Assembly (NCBI GenBank): GCA_030323885.1
Contig: CM059196.1
Span: 43,981,798 to 44,045,797, forward strand
Direction: 5' to 3'
DNA: 64,000 nucleotides
DNA from: Branchipolynoe longqiensis
Lineage: Eukaryota; Annelida; Polychaeta; Phyllodocida; Polynoidae
Shown piece after piece: positions 55,401 to 64,000 of the stretch. Numbering within the stretch: position 1 is the stretch's first letter; each line of letters starts with the position of its first letter. The notes under the pieces were generated by a model, which had not been told where the DNA came from, made no database searches, and was given only the letters and a program-made list of their open reading frames with translations. The translations under genes and the position numbers were made by a program.

Positions 55401-58400
55401 GTGACAGCGGTGGAGGAGAGGGTGGGATTGTGACAGTGGTAGAAAATAGGGTGGGATGGTGACAGCGGTGGAGGAGAGGGTGAGACGGTGACAGTGGTGG
55501 GGGATAGGGTGGGGTGGTGACAGCGGTGGAGGAGAGGGTGGGATTGTGACAGTGGTGGAGGAGAGGGTGGGATGGTGACAGCGGTGGAGGAGAGGGTGGG
55601 ATTGTGACAGTGGTGGAGGAGAGTGTGGGATGGTGACAGCGGTGGAGGATAGGGTGGGATGGTGACAGCGGTGGAGGAGAGGGTGGGATGGTGACAGTGG
55701 TAGAGAATAGGGTGGGATGGTGACAGCGGTGGAGGATAGGGTGGGATAGTGACAGTGGTGGAGGAGAGGGTGGGATTGTGACAGTGGTAGAGAATAGGGT
55801 GGGATGGTGACAGCGGTGGAGGAGAGGGTGGGATGGTGACAGTGGTGGGGGATAGGGTGGGGTGGTGACAGTGGTGGAGGAGAGGGTGGGATGGTGACAG
55901 CGGTGGAGGATAGGGTGGGATAGTGACAGTGGTGGAGGATAGGATGGGATAGTGCCAGTGGTGGAGGATGGGTAGAATGGTGACATTGAAATGTGGAGAG
56001 TTGACCAGTGGAGAGGAGAATAAAAAGGGACAAAACGGGAAAAAAAGATAAATAAAGATAAAAACACATTTAACTACAAGTCTACAGAATTCTGATTACA
56101 GAAGAAATCATTGATAACAGAGGAAACTGAGAAACATGTTAATGGTCCACGTTCTTACTCTTTCTAGAGTCACTTCATTACAAACTAATTTCATGTGACT
56201 GATAGGCCGTAATCGATTAACACGACCCGGGCGACTCGGGTCATCCGAGTCGTCAGAATTTCAAATAGAACACCGCGAGTGGAGTCGACAAATACACGTG
56301 CCGTGTGCAAAACAACCCGACCCCAGTAATCCACCTCTTGGCTGGGGTTTGCAAGGAGCAATGACGTCACATTTTCGCTGGTACCGTCCTGGAGGATAAC
56401 AGCCACCGGTACCAGTCATACATTTTTTGTTGTTGTAATAACATAGATTAATGAAATGGAAATATCACTAAACTATGCGATCATAAAAATATTTAAATCA
56501 TATTTTGGTGTAATTATATTGGCTATTAAAAAACTAATAAAAGGGCTACCATTTTTGTCACCCCGAGCATGGAGAAGCGTATTCGATTATTATTCGACCC
56601 AAATCTGCAGGATGTGCGCATGCGCCAAAAAGTCGCTCGGGTGACCAGAGTCGATTAATCGATTATGCCCATAGATACGGCAGAGAGGTGTGCCTACCTA
56701 AGTTCTCGTCGATGCCGTTAGAGGGCGGAGAGTGGTTGATGCCGCCCTCTGGTGGTTGTGGAATGATGCCATCAGTCAGCAGGGAGATAGGCAGTCGAAG
56801 TATGCTCACCATGCAACCCTGGTGGAGAGAAGTCAGCTTTGAATAAACCTGTGCTTCCTTTGACTGAAAGTCAAGTTCTAACCAATGGCTTATGGGGGCC
56901 ATCCAAAGTTGTCAAAATTTTCAAGGTACCGGTAGTACAAAGAGTACTACTTTCCCGGAACTGACTGTCCCCCCCCCCCCCCCCTCACTCTGCCGCCGAT
57001 CCAAAGTAGTAAACGTCAACATTTTACTACAGACCCAAACCGGGTGACTGAATGAGTTGAGTGTTCGCCTCCAATTTTGGTAGGTCACAGGATTCGAATC
57101 TCCAGGTTTTAACCCTGGTCAAGTCAAACCAATGACTTAAAATTGATATTTGTCGCTACCTAGCCTGGGGTTCAGCATTGCAAGGATAGGTAGGGCAAAG
57201 AGCAGTGGAATGAGGAAGACCAATTTTCCGAGATTGAAAATTTCCTTACTTAATCAATTAATGTACACACAAAAAAAGTTTGCCCAAAAATATCAGCATT
57301 TTATTAAACGATAAAAGTCATACCTGACTGACACCCCCCCCCACCTCACTCTTCCCGGTTGTACACTTTGTACGACTGTGAACATGTTGAAATCTTTTAC
57401 TCCTAAGTCCATGTAGTCAATCGCTGTTATGCCAATTTCAATGAGAATTAGGTCAAGTGGATTAAGCCCCGATAAGATAAGACATAGGTAGGCTACGTCA
57501 CCTGTTAATTATACATCGTGAAATCTGATTGGTCACGGTTATTGGTTAAGGGAGCAGTGCTTTTGGAGCCGATCCAATATTCTCACAGATTCCGATTTTC
57601 AGAGGATGGTTACCTTGGCCGAGAGCACGAGCCGAATCCCTTTGGGTTTGATGACCACAGTCTTCAGACAAGGCTTGACTATATAAGGGTGAAACAATTT
57701 GATTTCCCAGACCACTTTCCCAACCACCACCCAACGCGTGTAACTCACCGACTTGTCTTTGGTTCTCTCTATGAACTGACTGTACATGGAGTCCTGTGTA
57801 ACACGATTATTGATGTTATTTAACGCAGCAGCCACCTTCCAATGACAGGCTTCCAGGAAATGGGTGCTTGCCGACATCTGAAAACAAATAATATGGCACG
57901 TGAAATTTGAAGTACTGAGCGTAATAGTACTAATAATACATTAAATTAAGGGCTTATCTCAAGTCTATTTTAGATTGCTGGCCAGACATGCTGTCTGACG
58001 TCTGAAACAGTGTTTACTAACACAGAAAGTGACATGTCCACCAAAGTACTCGAATACAGGGTCTGAAACACATGTGAAGATATGGAATTCAAGACTATTT
58101 CATGGCTTTTCAAGGCTGTTTTTTTTTATAGGAATTCAAGACTATTTTCATTTGGATTTCAGGAAAAAACAACAATGGCAAATGGTGATATCGGACTCAT
58201 TTAGATCAGTGGGGACGGTACCAAAAATTGGTTAAATTCAAAGCTTTTGAAGGTCTTGGAATGGGGCAAATGAAGTTCAAGACTTTTCAAGACTTTCCAG
58301 GCCCTGTACAGATCCTGCAAATAAAACATGCCTGGTGATATGATTATATATCTGGTATTATGTTGCATGTGTTTGGTACAATGATGCAAGTGTTTCATGA

Positions 58401-61400
58401 GCTTAGTGACATAATGCACCTTTGGTGATAAGATGCAAGTGCTGTGTGCCATTATACATGCTTGGTGTAAAAGATGCATGTGTTTTATGCCATGATGTAC
58501 AGTTGATTCCATGATGTATGTAGTTGGTGTCCTGATACTTTTTTTGTTGTTGTTTTTTTTTGGTCCATTAGTTGTTTAAGCAGGGGAAATTTCAGTCATA
58601 GACGACTGGTCTTCCTCATTCCACTGCTGGTCGATAGAAAGCCCGAGCCTACACTTTTACCGACCCAAGGGATTTTTAACCTCCCACACCACATAGACAT
58701 GGTATGAGAGCAACCGGCCTTTGATGACGCTGTAAGTTATACACAGCGGTGGAAATCCAAATTGGCAGAGCTGGAGGCACGGGGAATCGAACCGCCGACC
58801 CTCAGATTAGGAGTCTGACCTAGAAAAAAGTCAGACACTCTATCTAACCACTCCGCCACAGAGAACGCCACTTGTTTGGTGCCATAATTAATATGCCATA
58901 ATTAATGTGTCTGATGATACAAGGAACATATTGGCAATAACATGTAGGTGTTCGATTAGATGATCCAATGTATGGTGGGTGAAAAGAGCAACCGGTTTGG
59001 TGAAATGATATGAGGAAATATTTGGTGATACGAATCAGCTGTTTGGGGATATGAGGAACATGTTTGGTGATACAAGTCATCGGTTTGGTGATATGAGTAA
59101 CATGTTTCATTGTTTGGTAATACAAGTCATTTTATTGGGGATATGAGGAACATGTTTGGTGATACAAGTCATCTGTTTGGGGATGTGAGGAACATGTTTG
59201 GTGATATGAGTTATTTGTTTAGTGGTATGAAGAACATGTTTGGTGATACAAGTCATCTGTTTGGTGATATGAGGAACAGGTTTGTTGATATGTAGATAAT
59301 ATGAGGCTCATTCTTGGTGTTAGGGAATCACCTATTTAGTGATATGAAGATTGGTTGGTTGTTGGAGTTTTACGTCCTGGCAACATCTAAACTCATATCA
59401 GGACGGGAATGATATGAAAACATGATTCCTAGAAATAGCTAAGCCAAGATAATAGTGAATTCATTTGACAAGTTGGAGTGTGGCTTCCGTTAAAGGTGCA
59501 GCATCTCAACACATCTTACAGAATGTTCAAAACTGGTGAAAACTTACATGTGAAAGTCGTTGTCTGGTTTCGTCTTGCGTGTCGGAATCTGCGAAGTTTG
59601 GTCGGTTTTGATATACGTCTAGCAACCGTTCCACACCTGCAATTCGAAGGAAGCAACTACAGCACATCGAGATGCTTAAAGGATCAAAGATTGCCGGATT
59701 TTCTTTACCAACTATGAAGTCCAACTTTGAGGTATTCTATCGATGAAAAATAACGGTACGTGTTTGACCGGAACAACTTTATATTTAGTCCAGTTCTAAT
59801 CAAACTACTCTGATGCTCCACAATCTCTGACTAGAGAGATGGGACAAGAAAAATAACGGCACATCGATTCAACTTCACACTGCCATACCAATGACAACTA
59901 CAGCATGGTGAAAATGAACAGTTAACATATAATCAAAATAAATACTATTTCATTACTTTTATTATTAAAGTAATCTGTTATAGTGCATTTTCTGAGTAAA
60001 AACTACTTCAAAAGTGACTTTTCGGAATCACTAGTTTCAGAAGGAGAGAACAACCCAGACCCCAGTTAATTTAAAATCAAATAATGAAATGAAATAAACT
60101 ATCATAAACATAACACTTCATTCACATTATCATGTTACTGAGCTAACCAGTTCTTGCCCTATCCTAGTAATGCCAAGTGCGAGGATAGGTGATGAGAAGT
60201 ATAAATTTGGTAAGTCATTGGTTTGACTCAGCCGACTTTCCACTTGGAAAGCCTGCACTCTACTGATGGGGTCACCAAGCCCGGTCCACACATTCAACTG
60301 CACACTGCATTGGCTTACCTTCCCGCCCCTTCTTCTCGCGGTCAATGTCTTGTTGTAACCAGATCATGTAGTTCTGTAGAGCCTGCAGTCGCCGCACCTT
60401 CTCCATACAGTTGGACTCGTCCTCTGCCTGGGGAAGGCGCAACAATAGGTTTGTTTCAACCAAACCACACAAAGTACAGCAGCACCAGCCTTTAATGGAC
60501 AACTCTTCACCTAGACCAATGGTGTCCTCACATAGCAGGTGTCCTGCCATCAGAAGGGCAGTCAAATGAAACAAAGGCAATTCCCACCGGCAACTGGCAG
60601 AGAATTGGCTAAGTGCTGTATTCTTTTAAAGATCCCAACTTGCATCATTGAGTACATTAGTACCTGCCTTCAGCGACCCCTGTCTTCATCGAACACCTTC
60701 AATGCGCAAACAATTTTTTTACAGTGATTTTCTTTTCATTTTTTGGAGAAGAAATTCTTTAAAAAAATATTTTAAAATTGTTTGCGCATTTGAAATAGCG
60801 GTCGTTCCTGTGTAGCCACCACGGGGGAAATCCCAGGCAGATCAGCGATTGGACAGTAATACACAGCAGGTATACGTAGGTAATTAATATCCCGTTAATA
60901 AATAATAATTGCAAGCTAACCCTGCGCGCATTTATATCCTCATAATAAATTATACATCCTATATATAATATATAGAACATCTGGAAAATGAGCTAATCAT
61001 GCAGTAGTGAGGAGTGTTATAAGCAGCAGTAGGAGGCGCTAGCGTCGGATTCAGCGGCGGGGTGGCCCACAGTGAATAATCGGCTCGCATCACGCTTCTG
61101 ACAGGACATTAATTAAATAATGGTGATCTATACATTATTTATATTCGCATAATAAATTATACAGCACACATATATACATACAGATATATATATTTATATG
61201 CCATATATATATATAAATAAATAAATAATAAATAAAATAATGCACATGCAATCATGACATCACAATCCTAACTCACAAAGTAGTCGAGTAGAAGTTGTTC
61301 AGGTTGGTTGGGGCCAGTGCCACGGGTGTCGATGGCGAGCTGGAGGTCTTCGTTGACGTTCACACTGAGCACCGCCTCCCCAAGCCGGTCGCAGCTTTGT

Positions 61401-63729
61401 ATCATCTTGGGCCCGAGGACCGACAGGTGGTTTTTGTACTTGCTGAGCATGTCCTGCATGTGGTAGATGCGTTCTTCTTCCAGCAGCTGCAGCTGGGCCG
61501 AACACTTCACACGATAACATAGCATCAGCGTACCAATTCTAAAGTACGGTCAGACGGGATGGCCGAATGATTTGAGCATCCACCTCCAATTTTGTTAGGT
61601 CGTGGGATTCATAATATTTTCAAAACCAAAACATTTACCGAGATTTTGTCACATATCCAACTTAGATACTGATATTATCAAAGACAATGTATGACAAAAT
61701 GGGTCACTCAGTGCTTTCCCGTAAAATACGGATACAGTGGCGCCATCCCACAGCAAACAAGGTGTGCATTAAATGGAAATTAAAATGTTATATTTACACA
61801 GTGCATATCTCCCACTATAATTGTCGCTATACTTGAATTGAATGTCGTACATTGTCTTTGATGGTACAGCAGTCAGGGTGGGCTAGAAACATGTCCCCTT
61901 GTTTGGATGGTACTGCAGTCAGGATGGGCTAGGGGACCTGTCCAATTGCATTTTTTGCTATTGGGTGGCAGCACTGCATGGTTATTTAAGAAATTCCTAT
62001 ATGAAAGCGCTGAGTTGCGCCTCTTGTCATACATTGCGTTTGGTATTATTAATCATTTTGTCTCACATAAGGGCATCAAAATTCACTGGCTTCAACAACT
62101 GGTGGCTGTGACCTAGATAATATAGCCATGGTGTATGCACTTAGGTTCAATTGATGTGCGCACACATTATTTTTTATGCTTTCAGTTTAACAAATATTTT
62201 TTTTAAGTAGTCAAATATCACAAAGGTTACATTCAAATAAGGTATAGCCAGTCAACCAAATATATCAACCTAAAGAATATGACAAAAATTCTAAACAAAC
62301 GCATTTAGCAAATTTAGCCAAACAGGAAGCTGTTACTCTTCATTTAAAATATACACTAGCATGACAAAGACACCATTACATATTCACAAGTATGGTTAAT
62401 TATAATATGACTATTCAGTCTCCATGTTTTGAAGCTAAGCTATGTTAGACTGGTGGCCTCCGACTATCATATTTGAGTTAGTCAGTCCTAATGACCTCAC
62501 CGAGCGGAAGCAGTGGCCAAATTGGTAAGAGCGCTGGCTGGCTTCATGCGTGGGAGGTCATAGGTTTGAACCCAAACCGAGTCAAACCAATGGCTTACCA
62601 AATTTGTACTTGTCTTTATCTAGCCTGGCATTTAGCATTGATAGGATAGAGCAAGGACTGGTTTGCTCAGTATCAGGATAATGGAATTGATTGGGATATT
62701 GGGTCATAGTGCCAGCGGACAAATCTGCCAGCACTATAAAGTCACCAGGAGTGTGTACTGTGACAATTCGAGACCAATAATGATGTGACCTTAGATGTTG
62801 CTAGGATGTAAAACCCAAACAAACAGAGACTACTCTGTTACTAAAGTAGTGTAGACCAGGAAACATTCACACTTCGAAATACCAGAGTTGATGCGCACAG
62901 GTCCCTGACCATGCCAAAGTTTGAGGTGGAGTGGGAGGAGTGAAGTACACTGTAACATTACATACTGCTGCACAGTACAGGAAGTGGTGGTTTATCTAAT
63001 GTCAGCTATTTGTGAGCACAATTTCACTGCGATTCAATTAAAAAACAAATCCAACGCAAGAGTCCTCCTACCAATCATAAGAAATCACACGTTCATGGGG
63101 TCAAAGTGAGGTTCATGTAGAGGGCATATAAATAATGATTGGTTGGTTGTTGGAGTATTACGTCCTGGCAACATCTAAGGTCATATCAGGACAGGTACCG
63201 ACTTGTGACAGTGCACACTCATGATGACTCTATAGTGCTGCCCCACTGGGAAATCAGCGTGTCGGCACTATAACCTGATATCCCACTCAGTCACATTATC
63301 CTGACACTGAGCTAACCAGTCTTTGCTCTATCCTATTAATGCCGATTCAGCCAGAGCGCCCCAAATATAGATAGTGAAGGACAGAGGCTGAGATTGACCC
63401 TACTTCCGGTTGTGTAAACACACCAGGTCCCAGCTTGAGACTGGCTTCTCCCTAGCGACCACTAGACACAAACTCAGACGACGCATATTGATTGGGTTCT
63501 TCTATGAAATAGTACTCAAACATTCTTAGGTTTTGCAGAAAGTTCCTGAAGAAAGCATCACACAGCCAGCTTTTAAAAAAAAGAAGGAATTCCAGAAACC
63601 CCCCAACTGTACCTTGTATACGGAGGACTCCCAGATTTGTCGGTGTTGTTCGGCAGTCTGCGCCCCATTGTGGTAGTCCTTGTCTGCCTTGTGGATTGTG
63701 TCTCCCAAAGTGCGCACCTTCTTCTCCAA
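52369..63729 (-). CDS. NOSTRIN: NOSTRIN-like F-BAR/REM-1/SH3 adaptor, last nine coding exons (5' end outside window)
   Basis: Joined exons on the minus strand: 63729-63613, 61504-61277, 60427-60319, 59636-59548, 57877-57749, 56818-56698, 55291-55073, 53530-53417, 52484-52369. All eight junction phases agree and the 1,242 bp read as 413 codons plus stop. Order: end of the F-BAR domain (exons 1-2), REM-1 coiled coil (3-5), Pro/Ser linker (6-7), acidic spacer and SH3 (8-9). This domain order, plus LLLDYF at the F-BAR end, [10 protein letters not shown] in REM-1 and the ending [10 protein letters not shown], fits NOSTRIN better than CIP4/FNBP1. In mammals NOSTRIN tethers dynamin and N-WASP and controls eNOS trafficking; the fly protein works with Cip4 in membrane remodelling. 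The N-terminal F-BAR exons lie beyond the right edge. Confidence 0.88.
52610..52840 (+). repeat. MITE-B right half with a SINE-A tail inserted
   Basis: MITE-B blocks (CATACTAAATTAAATTAGC; AATGATCAACATAATATATTT; ATCAGATTATGGAACTTTAAA) are interrupted at 52708-52760 by GTTGGTTGTTGGAGTTTTACG, a 3'-end-only SINE-A fragment. Confidence 0.6.
53022..53095 (-). repeat. tRNA-like sequence (decayed)
   Basis: The minus strand reads GAGCCTAGATGGTCTAATGG then GGATTTGAGTC, giving A-box-like TGGTCTAATGGTTAGGA and a B-box-like motif at tRNA spacing. The acceptor arm pairs poorly, so a tRNA pseudogene or SINE head is more likely than a working tRNA. Confidence 0.4.
53417..53530 (-). CDS. NOSTRIN: NOSTRIN-like gene, exon with first half of SH3
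   Basis: The acceptor is CTCCTTAG|ATGATG and the donor GCAG|GTGCGG. It encodes an acidic DDDDEF stretch, TYDTQSP, then the SH3 start [20 protein letters not shown], with ALYDY-type and DEL motifs. Enters with a split codon after 1 nt and leaves in phase 1. Confidence 0.9.
54065..54230 (-). repeat. SINE-A copy, head half
   Basis: Contains complement TGGCCGAATGAGTTGAATAC, CAAACCAATGACTTAAAA and CTAGTCTGGCATTTGTC. The body and tail are replaced on the left by a different sequence shared with 57200-57270. Confidence 0.65.
54570..55015. repeat. 26-bp minisatellite
   Basis: The unit is close to AAGTCATGTAATGTTAGGTGG then CCTTT, about 16 diverged copies, in a NOSTRIN-like intron just after (transcript sense) exon 55291-55073. 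Confidence 0.85.
55073..55291 (-). CDS. NOSTRIN: NOSTRIN-like gene, Ser/Arg-rich linker exon
   Basis: The acceptor is ATGCTGCAG|TCCAAC and the donor TATG|GTGAGT. It encodes a Ser-rich basic run ([18 protein letters not shown]) then [11 protein letters not shown], a plausible tyrosine-phosphorylation or SH2-binding site, and ends NGNTYY. It joins the acidic DDDDEF of the next exon. Confidence 0.85.
55318..55975. repeat. 29-bp minisatellite abutting a splice acceptor
   Basis: About 22 copies of GTGACAGCGGTGGAGGAGAG plus GGTGGGATG with alternate A/B unit types. It lies 27 bp upstream (transcript sense) of the acceptor for exon 55291-55073, so in the transcript it is a long C/T-rich CCACCGCTGTCACC array. 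Confidence 0.95.
56000..56690. other. Unannotated intron stretch
   Basis: Contains short inverted GATTAATCG / CGATTAAC motifs at about 56212 and 56649, with a CGACTCGGGTCATCCGAGTC hairpin near 56230. No exon supported. Confidence 0.35.
56698..56818 (-). CDS. NOSTRIN: NOSTRIN-like gene, Pro-rich linker exon
   Basis: The acceptor is CTCTCCACCAG|GGTTGC and the donor TTAG|GTAGGC. Encodes [16 protein letters not shown] then [16 protein letters not shown]. Phase 0 in, phase 1 out, both agreeing with neighbours. Confidence 0.78.
57040..57270 (+). repeat. SINE-A variant
   Basis: Head GGGTGACTGAATGAGTTGAG and CTCAAGTCAAACC-type middle are SINE-A. From about 57200 the 3' part (AGTGGAATGAGGAAGACCAA, TTGCTTAATCAAT-like) differs. 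The same alternative end occurs at about 46120-46225 and, inverted, at 53995-54075. Confidence 0.65.
57749..57877 (-). CDS. NOSTRIN: NOSTRIN-like gene, end of REM-1
   Basis: The acceptor is TTGTTTTCAG|ATGTCG and the donor TCG|GTGAGT, phase 0 at both ends. It encodes [20 protein letters not shown], the last REM-1 helix, and ends ERTKDKS. Confidence 0.87.
58055..58315 (+). mobile_element. CAGGG-ended MITE, copy 3
   Basis: Starts CAGGGTCTGAAACACATGTG and ends CCAGGCCCTG. The interior matches the copies at 45235 and 47487. It lies in a NOSTRIN-like intron. Confidence 0.68.
58320..59290. repeat. TTTGGTGATA-type minisatellite, split by SINE-B
   Basis: 58320-58530 has loose units around GATGCAAGTGTTTGGTG. 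58880-59290 has about nine 42-bp units GATATGAGGAACATGTTTGG followed by TGATACAAGTCATCTGTTTGG, each made of two related 21-mers. The SINE-B copy lies between. Confidence 0.85.
58625..58866 (-). repeat. SINE-B copy 3
   Basis: Minus-oriented. The head complement GAATCGAACCGCCGACC and TCTAACCACTCCGCCACAGA are at the right, and the body with TTTTTAACCTCCCACACCAC at the left. Confidence 0.8.
59548..59636 (-). CDS. NOSTRIN: NOSTRIN-like gene, REM-1 middle exon
   Basis: The acceptor is CGAATTGCAG|GTGTGG and the donor CACAT|GTAAGT. Encodes (G)[16 protein letters not shown] then [13 protein letters not shown], close to the REM-1 pattern GLExLLxxYxxxPxFxD. Confidence 0.9.
60113..60260 (-). repeat. SINE-A head half
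   Basis: Contains complement GAGTCAAACCAATGACTTACC, CTATCCTCGCACTTGGCATT and GGATAGGGCAAGAACTGG. The tail part is missing. Confidence 0.65.
60319..60427 (-). CDS. NOSTRIN: NOSTRIN-like gene, REM-1 first exon
   Basis: The acceptor is CCTTCCCCAG|GCAGAG and the donor GAAG|GTAAGC. Encodes [20 protein letters not shown] then DREKKGREG, a coiled-coil start with the conserved K-x-REG turn. Confidence 0.9.
60701..60790. repeat. Perfect 17-bp inverted repeat in an intron
   Basis: AATGCGCAAACAATTTT at 60701-60717 and its exact complement at 60774-60790, separated by 56 bp. It would form a stable stem in DNA or pre-mRNA. Confidence 0.85.
61277..61504 (-). CDS. NOSTRIN: NOSTRIN-like gene, F-BAR C-terminal exon
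   Basis: 76 codons. The donor is TACTTT|GTGAGT. The acceptor is read as GTGTGAAG|TGTTCG; CGGCCCAG|CTGCAG, 12 bp further in, keeps the same phase and cannot be excluded. Encodes [20 protein letters not shown], then [16 protein letters not shown] at the F-BAR end. Confidence 0.88.
61620..62300 (+). repeat. MITE-B halves separated by about 450 bp
   Basis: 61605-61680 (CAAAACCAAAACATTTACCGAG ... ACTTAGATACTG) is a MITE-B left part and 62130-62300 a right part. The DNA between (about 61690-62120) contains a duplicated ATGGTACAGCAGTCAGGGTGG / ATGGTACTGCAGTCAGGATGG block and is a probable insertion. A SINE-A head lies just before (61553-61615). Confidence 0.5.
62505..62822 (+). repeat. SINE-A copy, full length
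   Basis: Head AGTGGCCAAATTGGTAAGAG, B-box-like GGTTTGAACCC, body with TCAGGATAATGGAATTG and the tail GATGTTGCTAGGATGTAAAA followed by CCCAAACAAAC. Confidence 0.82.
63138..63347 (-). repeat. SINE-A copy, head missing
   Basis: Tail GGTTGGTTGTTGGAGTATTA at the left and body to CTTTGCTCTATCCTATTAATG. The tRNA head is absent, a 5' truncation. Confidence 0.78.
63613..63729 (-). CDS. NOSTRIN: NOSTRIN-like gene, F-BAR exon (first in window)
   Basis: The acceptor is TTGCTGTTTAG|TTGGAG and the donor TACAAG|GTACAG, phase 0 at both ends. 39 codons of heptad-like sequence, [18 protein letters not shown] then [11 protein letters not shown], typical of the long F-BAR helices. The upstream exon must lie outside the window. 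Confidence 0.88.
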
Positions 63730-64000
63730 CTAAACAGCAAAGCAGAGACAAAGCAGTTACATGTAGTGTGTAAAAATTGACACTTCCATTGAACCTATCT
63801 CAAAAAGGGCCGTCCAATATCTTTTTTCATTGATTGTTCTAAATGTAATTTTACTCATCGAACAAAGGTATTTTGTCAATGCTGGTCTTGTTGTCACTGG
63901 CCTTGTGGTCATGTGACATCATCGTTATTTGCAGAATTAGGGTGTAGTAGAATATTGAGTATTAAGTGTGGGAGATATGCAAGACAAAAATCGATACTTG
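63730..64000. other. Intron to window edge
   Basis: NOSTRIN-like intron continuing past the edge. No exon or repeat visible. Confidence 0.5.

Noticed and set aside
55065..56069. A 334-codon minus frame rich in His/Pro/Ser as one coding region
   Set aside because: Only the last 73 codons (55291-55073) are exon. The rest is the 29-bp minisatellite, which is open in more than one frame.
57749..57877. UBA-like helix pair ([15 protein letters not shown]) as a separate domain
   Set aside because: Phase-matched neighbours show it is the last REM-1 helix of the NOSTRIN-like protein, where a similar pattern is expected.

Overview
The window is animal nuclear DNA: split genes with GT-AG introns, long AT-rich non-coding stretches and a very dense layer of transposons and minisatellites. 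Two tRNA-derived SINE types resemble repeats I remember from mollusc and other lophotrochozoan DNA, so a mollusc-like invertebrate is my best guess. This is an inference; amphioxus or another invertebrate is not excluded.

Three protein-coding genes can be assembled by matching splice sites and phases. (1) + strand, 5926-9694: a two-exon, 471-residue protein with a possible N-myristoylation start (MGGASS) and a C-terminal SOCS box (BC-box plus LPLP Cul5-box), a likely substrate receptor of a Cullin-5 ubiquitin ligase. (2) + strand, 24589-34168: a signal-peptide exon joined across a 4.6-kb intron to one 4.9-kb exon, predicting a 1,663-residue secreted, largely disordered protein. It carries a proline/Asn-x-Thr repeat array and only two cysteines in the mature chain. 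I do not recognise its family. (3) - strand, 63729-52369 and running off the right edge: the last nine coding exons of a NOSTRIN-like F-BAR/REM-1/SH3 adaptor, with phases agreeing across every junction.

The rest is mostly mobile DNA. A DIRS-like tyrosine-recombinase retrotransposon (37690-44476, - strand) keeps both inverted terminal repeats and the diagnostic internal complementary region, but its ORFs are broken and a 1.27-kb TIR transposon sits inside it. A CR1/L2-like LINE (about 12790-16985, + strand) is split by a GC-rich TIR insertion. SINE-A (tRNA head, 300-350 bp) occurs about 20 times, SINE-B three times and SINE-C once. A 350-bp TIR element (MITE-B) occurs more than ten times, and other TIR elements form smaller families.

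The least expected structure is a set of foldback elements at 7264-7984, 10326-10893, 18270-18795, 18928-19822, 25049-25601 and 25614-26627 (and a shorter relative at 4341-4486). Most share a terminal motif close to GGCCC(A/T)GTCACA and several lie in TTAA or near-TTAA sites. Each, however, is filled with its own, unrelated GC-rich word repeated in both orientations.

Minisatellites of 16, 18, 26, 29, 33, 42, 90-125 and about 160 bp fill many of the remaining gaps. Two G/T-to-C/A strand-switch arrays (17.2-17.9 kb and 27.8-28.2 kb) share the same non-repetitive hinge.
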